DNA of 64,000 bases from Bacteroides nordii WAL 11050 = JCM 12987 (GTDB lineage: Bacteria; Bacteroidota; Bacteroidia; Bacteroidales; Bacteroidaceae): assembly GCA_000613465.1 (NCBI GenBank), contig BAJA01000010.1:1-64000 (forward strand), written 5' to 3'. Under the pieces are notes generated by a model, which was given only the letters and a program-made list of their open reading frames with translations, was not told the DNA's origin and searched no databases. How positions within the stretch are numbered: position 1 is the stretch's first letter; each line of letters opens with the position of its first letter. Positions 54,970-64,000 of the stretch are shown here, piece after piece. The translations under genes were made by a program, and so were the position numbers.

Positions 54970-55787
54970 TAAATATCGGAAAATATATAGAGATGGCCAT
55001 AAACTGGCTTACAGAACATTTTGCTTCTTTCTTTGATGCACTAAGCATGGGCATTGGAGGATTCATTGACAGTTTTCAGCATGTATTATTCGGGATACCG
55101 TTTTATATTACTATTGTGGCGCTTGCTGTACTTGCCTGGTTTAAGGCAGGTAAAGGAGTGGCTGTATTTACATTGTTGGGATTATTGTTGATTTACGGTA
55201 TGGGATTCTGGGAAGAAACAATGCAGACACTTGCATTGGTACTTTCTTCCACCTGTCTTGCTCTGTTGTTGGGAGTACCGTTGGGTATTTGGACCGCCAA
55301 TAGTGATCGATGTAATAAGATAATGCGGCCTGTTCTCGATTTTATGCAGACGATGCCGGCTTTTGTTTATCTGATTCCGGCAGTATTATTCTTTGGGTTA
55401 GGGACAGTGCCGGGCGCCTTTGCAACTATCATTTTTGCGATGCCTCCGGTGGTTCGTCTCACAGGATTGGGGATACGTCAGGTTCCTAAAAATGTAGTGG
55501 AAGCTACACGCTCGTTTGGGGCTACTCCCTGGCAATTACTTTATAAAGTGCAATTACCATTAGCGCTACCTACCATATTGACCGGAGTAAACCAGACTAT
55601 TATGATGTCTCTTTCAATGGTTGTTATTGCTGCGATGATTTCTGCCGGTGGACTGGGAGAGATTGTCTTGAAAGGGATTACTCAGATGAAAATAGGCTTG
55701 GGATTTGAAGGAGGTATAGCCGTAGTTATACTTGCGATCGTTCTGGACCGTATTACTCAGGGGATAGCGCAAAACAAAAAGAAATAA
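54966..55787 (+). CDS. proW: Glycine betaine/proline ABC transporter permease
   Basis: 273 residues with about six membrane segments. It has the inner-membrane component signature: DFMQTMPAFVYLIPAVLFFGLGTVPGAFATIIFAMPP, then the EAA-type loop VVEATRSFGATPWQLLYKVQLPLALPTILTG that contacts the ATPase. Pairs with ProV upstream and the binding protein 7 bp downstream. Confidence 0.93.
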   Translation: MINIGKYIEMAINWLTEHFASFFDALSMGIGGFIDSFQHVLFGIPFYITIVALAVLAWFKAGKGVAVFTLLGLLLIYGMGFWEETMQTLALVLSSTCLALLLGVPLGIWTANSDRCNKIMRPVLDFMQTMPAFVYLIPAVLFFGLGTVPGAFATIIFAMPPVVRLTGLGIRQVPKNVVEATRSFGATPWQLLYKVQLPLALPTILTGVNQTIMMSLSMVVIAAMISAGGLGEIVLKGITQMKIGLGFEGGIAVVILAIVLDRITQGIAQNKKK

Positions 55788-55794
55788 TAGAGAT

Positions 55795-56652
55795 ATGAAT
55801 ACTAAGATAAAAATTATAGTAGCAATCTTACTTGCTATATTCTTTTTCAGCTCATGCGGAGGAGGAGATTCTGATAAAAAGATAAGTATTGCTTACGCCA
55901 ATTGGGCGGAAGGTATTGCAATGACGCATCTGGCAAAAGCCATCCTTCAAGAGCAGGGATATGATGTGAAATTACTAAATGCCGATCTTGCTCCTATATT
56001 TACTTCACTTGCCAGAAAGAAAGCAGATGTTTTTATGGATGTTTGGCTACCGGTAACAATGAGTGATTACATAGAGCAATATGGTGATAAACTGGAAATA
56101 ATAGGTGATATATATGATGAAGCCCGTATCGGACTGGTTGTACCGGAGTATGTAACGATTAATTCTATTGATGAATTGAATTCTCAGAAGCAACGTTTTG
56201 GTTCGAAGATTGTTGGTATCGATGCAGGGGCAGGTATTATGCGGGCTACGGAAGACGTTATTGAAGACTATAATCTGGATTATAAGCTGATGACCTCAAG
56301 TGGTCCTGCTATGACTGCTTCATTGAAGAAAGCAATTGACAGAAATGAATGGATAGTGGTCACTGGTTGGACACCGCATTGGATGTTTGATCGTTTCAAA
56401 TTAAAGATATTGCAAGATTCCAAGAATATTTATGGTAGTGCGGAGAAGATTCATATTATTACCTGGAAAGGTTTTCCGGAGAAAGATCCGTTTGCTACTC
56501 AACTTTTCAGGAATATTCGTCTGACAGATGAGCAGATCAGTTCTTTGATGCTGGCTGTGGAAGAAACAGAGAAAACAGAAAAGGAGGCTGCCCGTAAATG
56601 GATAGATGAACACCGGGAATTGGTGGATAGTTGGATTCCAAAAGAACAGTAA
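55795..56652 (+). CDS. proX: Glycine betaine/proline substrate-binding lipoprotein
   Basis: 285 residues. Lipobox FFFSSCGGGDSDKK anchors it to the outer face of the inner membrane. It has the OpuAC/ProX fold: IAYANWAEGIAMTHLAKAIL, ADVFMDVWLPVTMSDYIEQY, GIDAGAGIMRATEDVIEDY and VVTGWTPHWMFDRF. The tryptophans in these motifs fit the aromatic cage that binds quaternary amines. Last gene of the operon; ends at a terminator. Confidence 0.92.
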   Translation: MNTKIKIIVAILLAIFFFSSCGGGDSDKKISIAYANWAEGIAMTHLAKAILQEQGYDVKLLNADLAPIFTSLARKKADVFMDVWLPVTMSDYIEQYGDKLEIIGDIYDEARIGLVVPEYVTINSIDELNSQKQRFGSKIVGIDAGAGIMRATEDVIEDYNLDYKLMTSSGPAMTASLKKAIDRNEWIVVTGWTPHWMFDRFKLKILQDSKNIYGSAEKIHIITWKGFPEKDPFATQLFRNIRLTDEQISSLMLAVEETEKTEKEAARKWIDEHRELVDSWIPKEQ

Positions 56653-56661
56653 ACAGACAAA

Positions 56662-56691
56662 AAGGCGGGAGCCCTTTCGGATTCCCGCCTT
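56662..56691. terminator. Bidirectional terminator between proX and nifJ
   Basis: GGCGGGA (56664-56670) pairs with TCCCGCC (56683-56689), with A and T runs on both sides. It separates converging transcripts. Confidence 0.85.
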
Positions 56692-56716
56692 TCTTTTATC
56701 TGATAAGTTGAATTAC

Positions 56717-59700
56717 TTATTCGGCAACACCCCAAGCCTGGTTAGCCAGACGCTTGTAGTTGTTGTAACGCCATTTAGCATTGTCTTCAGCTGCCTGGAA
56801 CAGTTCTTCTGCTTCTGCAGGATATTGCTTCATTACAGATGCATAACGAACTTCACCTTTCAAGAAGCCCTTGAACTCATCCCAGTTCGGTTCTTTGCTA
56901 TCCAGTGAGAACGGGTTCTTACCTTCAGCTTCCAAAGCCGGGTTGTAACGCCACAGGTGCCAGTAACCGCACTTAACTGCTTTTTCTTCTTCTTCCTGGC
57001 TCTTACCCATACCAGCTTTCAAACCGTGGTTGATACATGGAGCGTAAGCGATGATGAGTGAAGGTCCTGGATATGCTTCAGCTTCGCGGATAGCTTTCAG
57101 AGTCTGAGCCTGGTCAGCACCCATAGCGATCTGTGCAACATAAACATAACCGTAAGTAGTAGCCATCAGACCAAGGTCTTTTTTGCGAACACGTTTACCG
57201 GAAGCAGCAAACTTAGCGATAGCACCTACTGGAGTAGCCTTAGAAGACTGTCCACCTGTATTTGAGTAAACTTCAGTATCGAGTACCAGGATGTTAACGT
57301 CTTTACCGGAAGCGATAACGTGGTCAAGACCGCCGTAACCGATATCATAAGAAGCACCGTCACCACCGATGATCCACTGGCTACGTTTAACGAGGAAGTG
57401 AGTCAGACCTTTCAGTTCTTTGCAAACCGGGCAACCTGCAGCAATACCTTGTTCGATGATTGCTTCGATTTGTGGAGCAAGTTCTTTAGTCTTGTCTGCA
57501 TCGTACATGTTTTCGATCCATGCTTTCAATACTTCTTTTGCTTCAGCCGGAGCATTTTCACCTGCAAGAATCTGGTTGAATAGTTTCACGATACGGTCAC
57601 GCATCTTTTCGTTAGCCAGTTCCATACCCAAACCGAACTCACAGAAGTCTTCGAACAGAGAATTAGCCCATGCCGGACCGTGACCCTTTTCGTTTGTAGT
57701 ATAAGGAGTTGAAGGTACTGAACCTGAGTAGATCGAAGAACATCCGGTAGCGTTAGCAACCATTTCGCGGTCACCGAACAACTGAGTGATCAGTTTTACG
57801 TACGGAGTTTCACCACAACCTGAGCAAGCGCCGGAGAACTCAAACAACGGAGTTGCGAACTGAGAGTTCTTAACGTTAGCTTTGATGTCAACCAGGTGTT
57901 GTTTGCTCTTCACGTTGTCAATGCAGTAAGTCCAGTTATCAGCCTGAGCCAATTGGCTTTCGAGGTGTTTCATGGTCAATGCCTTGCCACCCTTCTTCGG
58001 ATTACCCGGACAGATGTCAGCACAGTTACCACAACCCAGACAGTCGAGAACGTCTACCTGAATACGGAAAGTTGTACCTTCGAATGCTTTACCTACAGTT
58101 TTCAGCATTTCGAAGTTTGCACCCTTCTGCTCTTCAGCATCAAGTACGAACGGACGGATAGAAGCGTGAGGACAAACGTAAGCACACTTGTTACACTGGA
58201 TACAGTTTTCTGCGTTCCACTCCGGTACAAATGCAGCTACACCACGTTTTTCGTATTTAGAAGTTCCCTGATACCAGGTTCCGTCTTCAATACCCTTGAA
58301 TGCAGATACCGGCAGCAAGTCACCGTCTTGTGCGTTGATAGGACGAACTACTTCATTGATGAATGCAGGATCGTTGTTAGTAGCTTTAGCATCATCTGCC
58401 AGGTTGGCCCATGAAGGATCAACTGTCAGTTGTTTGTATTCACCACCACGGTCAACGGCTGCATAGTTCTTGTTAACGATATCTTCACCCTTCTTACCAT
58501 AAGACTTCACGATGAATTTCTTCATCTGTTCTACCGCCTGTTCTACAGGGATAACGTTTGTGATACGGAAGAATGCAGACTGAAGGATTGTATTGGTACG
58601 GTTGCCCAAGCCAATTTCCTGTGCAATCTGAGTAGCGTTGATATAATATACAGAGATGTTATTCTGTGCAAAGTATTTCTTCACTCTGTTAGGCAGGTTC
58701 TTAGCCAGTTCTTCACCTTCCCAGATTGTATTCAGCAAGAAAGAACCGTTTTTGCGCAAACCGCGTGTCACATCATACATATGCAGGTAAGCCTGAACGT
58801 GGCAAGCCACAAAGTTCGGAGTATTTACCAGGTAAGTAGAACGGATTGGAGTATCACCGAAACGCAGGTGAGAGCAAGTGAAACCTCCTGACTTCTTAGA
58901 GTCGTAAGAGAAGTAGGCCTGGCAGTGTTTATCAGTGTTGTCACCGATAATCTTAACAGAGTTTTTATTAGCACCTACTGTACCGTCAGCACCCAGTCCG
59001 TAGAATTTAGCTTCGAACATGCCTTCGCCACCCAAAGCAATTTCTTCTTTCTGAGGAAGTGAAGTAAATGTTACGTCGTCTACGATACCGATAGTAAAGT
59101 GGTTCTTCGGCATTGGCATAGCCAGATTTTCGAATACAGAGATGATCTGGGCAGGAGTAGTGTCCTTAGAACCCAAACCGTAGCGGCCGCCTACGATAAC
59201 CGGAGCATTTTCTGTGCCGTAGAAGCAGTCTTTTACATCCAGATACAGAGGTTCGCCGTTAGCACCCGGTTCTTTTGTACGGTCAAGAACTGCGATAGAC
59301 TTCGCAGTCTTAGGTACAGCAGCCAGGAAGTGTTTTGCAGAGAACGGACGGTACAGGTGAACTGCAACCATACCTACTTTCTCACCGTTAGCTACCAGAT
59401 AGTCGATAGCTTCACGGGCAGCTTCTGTTACAGAACCCATTGCGATGATTACGCGTTCTGCATCTTCTGCTCCATAGTAATCGAACAAACCGTATTTACG
59501 ACCAGTAATCTTAGAAATTTCGTTCATGTACTCTTCTACGATAGCAGGAACTGCTTCATAGTAGTTGTTACATGATTCACGATGCTGGAAGAAGTGATCC
59601 GGATTTTCAGCCATACCACGAGCAACCGGAGTCATCGGGTTCAGTGCGCGGGCACGGAATTCAGCCAAAGCTTCCTGATCAACCAGCGGAGCGAGATCCT

Positions 59701-60271
59701 CATTTTCCAGCATTTCGATCTTCTGGATTTCGTGTGAAGTGCGGAAACCGTCGAAGAAGTTCATGAAAGGAACGCGCGCCTTGATAGTAGCCAGGTGAGC
59801 TACACCAGCCAGGTCCATAACTTCCTGTACAGAACCTTCGGCCAACATAGCAAAGCCGGTCTGACGGGCAGACATAACGTCCTGGTGGTCACCGAAGATA
59901 CACAACGCGTGAGAAGCCAGTGTACGAGCCGATACGTGGAATACGCAAGGCAGGAATTCTCCGGCAATCTTGTACATGTTAGGGATCATCAACAAAAGAC
60001 CTTGAGAAGCAGTGTATGTAGTAGTCAACGCACCTGCCTGAAGAGAACCGTGAACTGCACCGGCAGCACCGCCTTCAGATTGCATTTCCTGTACCAATAC
60101 TGTTTCGCCGAAGATGTTCTTACGTCCTGCGGCAGCCCATTCGTCTACATATTCAGCCATTGTAGAAGAGGGAGTGATGGGGTAGATGGCAGCTACTTCA
60201 GAAAACATATACGAGATATGTGCAGCAGCCTGGTTACCATCACAAGTGATGAATTTCTTCTGTTTAGTCAT
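56717..60271 (-). CDS. nifJ: Pyruvate:ferredoxin (flavodoxin) oxidoreductase
   Basis: 1184 residues, the usual single-chain length. It begins with the pyruvate-binding region YPITPSSTMAEYVDEWAAAG and EMQSEGGAAGAVHG. A 2x[4Fe-4S] ferredoxin domain (about 680-760) has CIQCNKCAYVCP and CLGCGNCADICPGNP. The thiamine-diphosphate domain has ACSGCGETPY, GGDGASYDIGYGGLDHV and the metal motif LDTEVYSNTGGQSSKATP. It converts pyruvate and CoA to acetyl-CoA, CO2 and reduced ferredoxin, central to anaerobic energy metabolism. Codon use looks more G/C-rich and ordered than in neighbours, as expected for high expression. Confidence 0.97.
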   Translation of the reverse strand: MTKQKKFITCDGNQAAAHISYMFSEVAAIYPITPSSTMAEYVDEWAAAGRKNIFGETVLVQEMQSEGGAAGAVHGSLQAGALTTTYTASQGLLLMIPNMYKIAGEFLPCVFHVSARTLASHALCIFGDHQDVMSARQTGFAMLAEGSVQEVMDLAGVAHLATIKARVPFMNFFDGFRTSHEIQKIEMLENEDLAPLVDQEALAEFRARALNPMTPVARGMAENPDHFFQHRESCNNYYEAVPAIVEEYMNEISKITGRKYGLFDYYGAEDAERVIIAMGSVTEAAREAIDYLVANGEKVGMVAVHLYRPFSAKHFLAAVPKTAKSIAVLDRTKEPGANGEPLYLDVKDCFYGTENAPVIVGGRYGLGSKDTTPAQIISVFENLAMPMPKNHFTIGIVDDVTFTSLPQKEEIALGGEGMFEAKFYGLGADGTVGANKNSVKIIGDNTDKHCQAYFSYDSKKSGGFTCSHLRFGDTPIRSTYLVNTPNFVACHVQAYLHMYDVTRGLRKNGSFLLNTIWEGEELAKNLPNRVKKYFAQNNISVYYINATQIAQEIGLGNRTNTILQSAFFRITNVIPVEQAVEQMKKFIVKSYGKKGEDIVNKNYAAVDRGGEYKQLTVDPSWANLADDAKATNNDPAFINEVVRPINAQDGDLLPVSAFKGIEDGTWYQGTSKYEKRGVAAFVPEWNAENCIQCNKCAYVCPHASIRPFVLDAEEQKGANFEMLKTVGKAFEGTTFRIQVDVLDCLGCGNCADICPGNPKKGGKALTMKHLESQLAQADNWTYCIDNVKSKQHLVDIKANVKNSQFATPLFEFSGACSGCGETPYVKLITQLFGDREMVANATGCSSIYSGSVPSTPYTTNEKGHGPAWANSLFEDFCEFGLGMELANEKMRDRIVKLFNQILAGENAPAEAKEVLKAWIENMYDADKTKELAPQIEAIIEQGIAAGCPVCKELKGLTHFLVKRSQWIIGGDGASYDIGYGGLDHVIASGKDVNILVLDTEVYSNTGGQSSKATPVGAIAKFAASGKRVRKKDLGLMATTYGYVYVAQIAMGADQAQTLKAIREAEAYPGPSLIIAYAPCINHGLKAGMGKSQEEEEKAVKCGYWHLWRYNPALEAEGKNPFSLDSKEPNWDEFKGFLKGEVRYASVMKQYPAEAEELFQAAEDNAKWRYNNYKRLANQAWGVAE

Positions 60272-60305
60272 AACTAAAAATTAATATTTAAGTAAATAAA
60301 TCATT

Positions 60306-61484
60306 TCAATATAAGAATCCGAACATCCAAAGAGGTATATGGTTGTTTCTGCCTATTTCTGCTTTTTGCAAAGCATACGTCACACCGGGATTATTCTTTA
60401 TCTTCACCCCTTCGCAACATATCCTGAACGGCATCACTTCATCCACCAGGAACGAGGCATTCTTGTCTCCCTTATATACCTTATGGTCTTTCCACAATGA
60501 ATTTACAAAGAAAGTGTCGAGCACGTCTTGTTCTTCTACTTTCACCGGATAAATGGAATACATCAGATTGGAATTATGCATCATAATCTTTGACGGTTTC
60601 TTGGGGAATTCTTCTCCCTTTGGATATACCAGATTAATAAGACGGGCATCTGCCAGATACTTGATGTAGTTCATTACCGTAGCACGTGATGTCTGTATAT
60701 CGGTAGCCAATTGGCTCACGTTGGGGGCCTTGGGACCGTCTACAGCCAACAAATATAGTAATTTTTTTATCTTTGAGAGATATTTCAGTTCAATTTGTTT
60801 GATAAGAAGAATATCTACCTCCACCATCATATTCATGGTTTTGAGTAGGTTTTCCGAGAAATTACGCTTTTCAAGGAAGAACGGATAGAAACCATGGTGC
60901 AGATAATCCTGAAAAAAGTCCAGCGGACGAACTTTTGAAAGTATTCCTTTAGCTATCTGTTCGTGGTTACTGAGCAGTTCTTCAAGCGAGTAGGCACGGA
61001 ACTTCATTCCGGTCTGAAGATTCAGGTATTCGCGGAAGGAGAATCCTCGCAGGTTATAACTTTTCACAATGTCGCGAAGTTCGAGGTTCTCTTCTTTCAG
61101 TCGCATCACCGATGAACCTGTGAAAACAATCTTCACATTGGGGAAACGATCGTAACACATTCGCAGTTCTTTACTCCAGTCCGGATGTTTGAACACCTGG
61201 TCTATCAGTAATACCTTTCCGCCCCGGCGTTGAAACTCATTGACGAAATCGACAAGGCTATGGCCGGAGAAATAGAAGTTGTTCATGTTGATAAAAAGAC
61301 ATGAACGGTCTGTTCCGAATTTCTCTTTAGCGTATTGGAGGAGGAAAGTGGTTTTTCCTACGCCACGGGTCCCTTTGATACCAATCAAGCGGTCGCTCCA
61401 GTCTATTTCGTCCATCAAGTCACGACGGACAGGAGCATTGGTGTGCTCAACAAGGTAAGCATGTGTGCGGTAGAATGATTCCAT
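60306..61484 (-). CDS. AAA_14/DUF4143-type ATPase
   Basis: 392 residues. Walker A GTRGVGKTTFLLQ, Walker B-like KVLLIDQVFKHPDW (the usual DE is DQ), sensor region VKIVFTGSSVMRLKEE, then a winged-helix-like C-terminal half with a DUF4143-type domain (about 195-350; SQLATDIQTSRATVMNYIKYL is a helix-turn-helix). Members are common and poorly understood; function is unknown. It precedes nifJ by 34 bp on the same strand. Confidence 0.85.
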   Translation of the reverse strand: MESFYRTHAYLVEHTNAPVRRDLMDEIDWSDRLIGIKGTRGVGKTTFLLQYAKEKFGTDRSCLFINMNNFYFSGHSLVDFVNEFQRRGGKVLLIDQVFKHPDWSKELRMCYDRFPNVKIVFTGSSVMRLKEENLELRDIVKSYNLRGFSFREYLNLQTGMKFRAYSLEELLSNHEQIAKGILSKVRPLDFFQDYLHHGFYPFFLEKRNFSENLLKTMNMMVEVDILLIKQIELKYLSKIKKLLYLLAVDGPKAPNVSQLATDIQTSRATVMNYIKYLADARLINLVYPKGEEFPKKPSKIMMHNSNLMYSIYPVKVEEQDVLDTFFVNSLWKDHKVYKGDKNASFLVDEVMPFRICCEGVKIKNNPGVTYALQKAEIGRNNHIPLWMFGFLY

Positions 61485-61509
61485 TTCTTTTCTTAGGTTT
61501 TACGGGTGG

Positions 61510-61540
61510 CAAATATAGTTCTTTTTCTGGTAATTGCAAA
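61510..61540 (-). promoter_or_regulatory. Promoter of the AAA ATPase gene
   Basis: On the minus strand TTTG (61537-61540), 19 bp, then TATATTTG (61510-61517): an exact match to the Bacteroides consensus. It lies about 26 bp before the ATG at 61484. The transcript may continue into nifJ. Confidence 0.78.
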
Positions 61541-62217
61541 GTAGAGATAGCAAAATTGTACTTTTATTTAAGTAAGTTTGTACTTCATCTACAAGGAGGT
61601 GCGCTTCCCATGCGGGGAGAAGTTCACCAGGTGATGGTGATCGGAACTGGATTTTGCCGTTTTGTCAAAGTGATATTCCTGTTGTTAAGGGAGGGGCTTT
61701 TGGTGATCACCGGGACGATTGAAACGAAAAAACTCAGTTATTTCAATTAGAGTTTTGTTCTTTTGCTACTCTCTTTGTGTGTTGGGCTGCAAATGTAGTA
61801 AAAGTTTGCTTATTTTGGGCTGTTTGTGAGAATAAATATTGTTTCTTCTTTCTTTTTGCCTGCCGGATAGATCGATGGGAATTTTGCTAATAAATGGATG
61901 CAGGTGAAAAAAAGGGCGGTTTGGAGGCAAAAAGGCTTTCATAGGAAGATAATAAAGTTTTCTTCGGATGAAAAGAGGCTTTTCTCGGTATGATATTGCG
62001 ATTCTCTTCGGTTGATATTGCGATTCAACTTGACCGAAAGTGCATTGGAATTCGGAGGAAGTACCGGTTTTACTACTGGAAAGTGCTATTTCTTGTGTAT
62101 ATTTGCGAAATGTGAACTGCCTTATTCGCTGGTTTGTTCTTTAGACAGGGAATGCTTGTTAGTCAGGAGTAGGAAAAGATGGATATGTGTAATTAATATG
62201 TGAATAATGAAAGCAAA
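61541..62217. other. Intergenic region
   Basis: About 680 bp between divergent genes. TGATATTGCGATTC is directly repeated (61991-62004 and 62013-62026, 22-bp step). A G-rich stretch around 61590-61720 has no recognised content. A GTG-started frame at 61463-61750 and a frame at 62012-62203 show no protein-like features and are not called. Confidence 0.5.
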
Positions 62218-63414
62218 ATGATAAAACGTTCTCTTTATATTTTTAATCCGGACCATGATTTGGCATTGGCAAGTGGGGATGTGAATTATATGCCTCCTGC
62301 CTCTGCCCGGCAGATGGCGGCAGATCTGGCATTATTGCCGGTATGGTATGCTTCTCCCGAAAGTGCGGTACTGGCGCCTTCGGCTTATAATCTTGACTTT
62401 CTTCGCGAGATGCAGCAGCATTTGTCGTTACCTGTAGAATTGATGACGGAGCCGGAAGTAGCTTCGGAAGAGAACTTGCAACCGATGCCTTGGGGGTGGA
62501 ACCCGGCTTTGAGAAAGAGGTTGCAGCTTTTGGGAGTACTGGAGTCGGAATTACCAGCATTATCTCAATTGGAAAAACTGCGTGTCCTTTCACACAGAAG
62601 TCGTGCGGTGGAGTTATTATCTCATTTGCAGTTGGATGAGCTTTTCTGCGGAGAATCTTTTTACCTGACCACTCCTGAAGAGTGGCAGCAGTTTGTAGAA
62701 CGGCATTCGTCTTGTTTGCTGAAAGCCCCGCTTTCAGGTAGTGGAAAGGGGTTGAACTGGTGTAAAGGTGTATTTACTCCTTTTATCGCCGGCTGGTGTA
62801 AACGTGTGGCAGCTTTACAGGGTGGAGTAGTGGCAGAACCTATATACAATAAGGTGGCAGACTTTGCTATGGAATTCTGTTCGGACGGGAGAGGAAAGGT
62901 GGTCTTTGCCGGTTATTCTGTATTCTCCACTAATGGAAGTGGAGCATACGAAGGCAATTTACTGCTATCGGATGAAGAGATTGAACACAGGTTTTCCGTT
63001 TATGTCTGTAAGGAAGCTTTCCGCAAGTTAAGGTATCGGTTGGAAGAAGAGTTATCAGCTTGTTTCGGTCTTGGTTATTCGGGGTATCTTGGGGTAGATA
63101 TGATGATCTGCCGGTTTCCTTCAACGGAGGTAGAATATAGAATTCATCCTTGTGTAGAGGTCAATTTGCGAATGAATATGGGGGTGGTAGCTCACCTCAT
63201 TCATAAAAAGTATATTGCTTCCGGGACCACCGGACGCTTTTCCATTACTTATCATCCGGTCTCCGGTGAAGCTTTGCAGATACACGAAGAGATGAAGGCT
63301 GCTTTCCCTTTACAGATAAAAGACGGAAAAGTGGTTGATGGTTACATAGGACTGACTCCGGTTACTAATAAAAGTGTGTACCGGGCCTGGATAATGTGTG
63401 AGATGACGCCTTGA
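62218..63414 (+). CDS. Conserved protein of unknown role, ATP-grasp-like
   Basis: 398 residues from the ATG at 62218; a GTG at 62200 would add six residues. The N-terminus RSLYIFNPDHDLALASGDVNYMPPASARQMAADLALLPVWYA is distinctive. A central LLKAPLSGSGKGLNWCKG resembles the ATP-grasp nucleotide strand and loop, and the later VEYRIHPCVEVNLRMNMG resembles the E-x-N-x-R metal/phosphate site. No signal peptide; cytoplasmic. I infer an ATP-dependent ligase-like enzyme; substrate unknown. It abuts the convergent gene at 63415 with no gap. Confidence 0.65.
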   Translation: MIKRSLYIFNPDHDLALASGDVNYMPPASARQMAADLALLPVWYASPESAVLAPSAYNLDFLREMQQHLSLPVELMTEPEVASEENLQPMPWGWNPALRKRLQLLGVLESELPALSQLEKLRVLSHRSRAVELLSHLQLDELFCGESFYLTTPEEWQQFVERHSSCLLKAPLSGSGKGLNWCKGVFTPFIAGWCKRVAALQGGVVAEPIYNKVADFAMEFCSDGRGKVVFAGYSVFSTNGSGAYEGNLLLSDEEIEHRFSVYVCKEAFRKLRYRLEEELSACFGLGYSGYLGVDMMICRFPSTEVEYRIHPCVEVNLRMNMGVVAHLIHKKYIASGTTGRFSITYHPVSGEALQIHEEMKAAFPLQIKDGKVVDGYIGLTPVTNKSVYRAWIMCEMTP

Positions 63415-64000
63415 TTATCTTCCTTGTACGGCTTTCCCTTCATTTCCATATCTGTCTATAGCTGTTACTGCAAAGCATTTTTTTCTGTCCCATGGCAGGA
63501 GGGAAGTATATACATATTCTGTACCCCTCACACTTTGGGCGATGATATTTTCTGGTTTTGTAGTATCTACAGGATATGTTTCCGAAGCATAAATGACATA
63601 GCGGGGGGCATTCACAGGGTCATTGTCTTTGGCAGCTTTCCAGGTCAACAGGGTGTATCCGTCTGCTGTTTCTGTAATGCGCAGTTCCTCCGGGGCAGTG
63701 GGGGGGACATTGTCCAGCCAGGGCATGGCCGGTTGCAGTGCCGGATAGGCATAAAAGTTTTCTGCCAGTTCGTCGTAGACTCCTTGCGTGTTGTCCATTA
63801 AGAATTTGGCACGATAATGTCCTTCTCCTGCCAGCTTATGTGCACGAATGAAGTTTATTTGCCGGTCTACGTCCTCCCGTACCCAGTTTCCTTCGCTCGG
63901 GTGCAGAAAGTAAATACCTAATCCCGGTATGATCTGCCGTCCGTTAGATTGTTCCTGCCAGTCGAGAGCAAAGGGATAGAAATTATTTTGGCGGAAATAC
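63415..64000 (-). CDS. C-terminal part of a GHL10/DUF187-type glycoside-hydrolase-like protein (partial)
   Basis: The frame is open to the window edge (195 codons seen, start beyond 64000). It reads YFRQNNFYPFALDWQEQSNG, GLGIYFLHPSEGNWVREDVD, INFIRAHKLAGEGHYRAKFL, which is the end of a GHL10-type (beta/alpha) barrel. An Fn3 domain follows (about the last 95 residues: PPTAPEELRITETADGYTLL to CFAVTAIDRYGNEGK). Probably an exported enzyme acting on cell-wall or host glycans; activity unproven. Confidence 0.78.
   Translation of the reverse strand, partial: YFRQNNFYPFALDWQEQSNGRQIIPGLGIYFLHPSEGNWVREDVDRQINFIRAHKLAGEGHYRAKFLMDNTQGVYDELAENFYAYPALQPAMPWLDNVPPTAPEELRITETADGYTLLTWKAAKDNDPVNAPRYVIYASETYPVDTTKPENIIAQSVRGTEYVYTSLLPWDRKKCFAVTAIDRYGNEGKAVQGR

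Noticed and set aside
57896..58891. Long antisense ORFs opposite nifJ
   Set aside because: Highly expressed genes with strong codon bias create open antisense frames. Cys/Phe/Val-rich products show no domain.
61463..61750. 95-residue plus-strand ORF from a GTG
   Set aside because: Overlaps the start and promoter of the AAA ATPase on the other strand and has no recognisable motif.
61991..62026. TGATATTGCGATTC direct repeat as an attachment site
   Set aside because: Only two 14-bp copies 22 bp apart, no integrase or tRNA nearby; too little to support a site.
1..64000. Prophage, integrative element or defence island
   Set aside because: No integrase, transposase, capsid, restriction or toxin-antitoxin gene was recognised; gene content is ordinary Bacteroides chromosome apart from the fructan locus.

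Overview
The window reads as chromosomal DNA of a gut Bacteroides close to B. thetaiotaomicron. The evidence is the SusC/SusD pair, a hybrid two-component regulator, the bifunctional fucose-salvage enzyme Fkp, Bacteroides-type promoters (TTTG, about 19 bp, TAnnTTTG), many lipoproteins and moderate A+T content. Species cannot be fixed by reading alone. No tRNA, rRNA, CRISPR array, transposase or phage gene was recognised.

Layout. 0.3-2.8 kb: secreted GH9 glucanase fused to a CE4-like deacetylase domain. 3.2-4.8 kb: PAS sensor kinase with a broken membrane anchor. 4.9-6.2 kb: CbpA/CbpM chaperone pair. 6.3-7.7 kb: rhomboid protease. 8.0-12.6 kb: minus-strand unit etfB-etfA-TonB/MORN protein-acyl-CoA dehydrogenase. 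12.8-18.8 kb: lipoprotein, small conserved protein, outer-membrane protein, LytTR remnant, C1B peptidase, patatin, aldose epimerase. 19.4-35.0 kb: a fructan utilisation locus. 36.3-44.6 kb: alpha-2-macroglobulin-like protein and the likely fructan regulator. 44.6-47.8 kb: MGMT-like protein and fkp. 48.0-53.3 kb: PAS protein and three secreted proteins with Por/T9SS-like tails. 53.7-56.7 kb: betaine/proline ABC importer. 56.7-61.5 kb: pyruvate:ferredoxin oxidoreductase and an AAA ATPase. 62.2-64.0 kb: an ATP-grasp-like protein of unknown role and the C-terminus of a GHL10-type protein.

How the fructan genes fit together (inference from families and order). Surface lipoproteins (SusD, the SusE-position protein, the first GH32) bind and cut polymer. 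SusC imports oligosaccharides. A periplasmic GH32 and a GH172-family (formerly DUF2961) enzyme release fructose or handle alpha-fructosyl and difructose-anhydride linkages. An MFS permease and a PfkB fructokinase take fructose into glycolysis. The HTCS-type regulator has a sugar-binding sensor domain, as in the B. thetaiotaomicron fructose sensor BT1754, and lies 7 kb downstream.

Two window-wide patterns stand out. First, six genes (sensor kinase, etfB, patatin, surface GH32, alpha-2-macroglobulin, BspA-like LRR protein) are each interrupted by an apparent one-base deletion; five are repaired by adding one G to an existing G or GG. That looks more like systematic consensus error than six independent pseudogenes. 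Second, intergenic regions hold several repeat types: two four-unit palindrome arrays with an exact 23-bp period, heptamer and octamer repeats in gene leaders, and long perfect inverted repeats.
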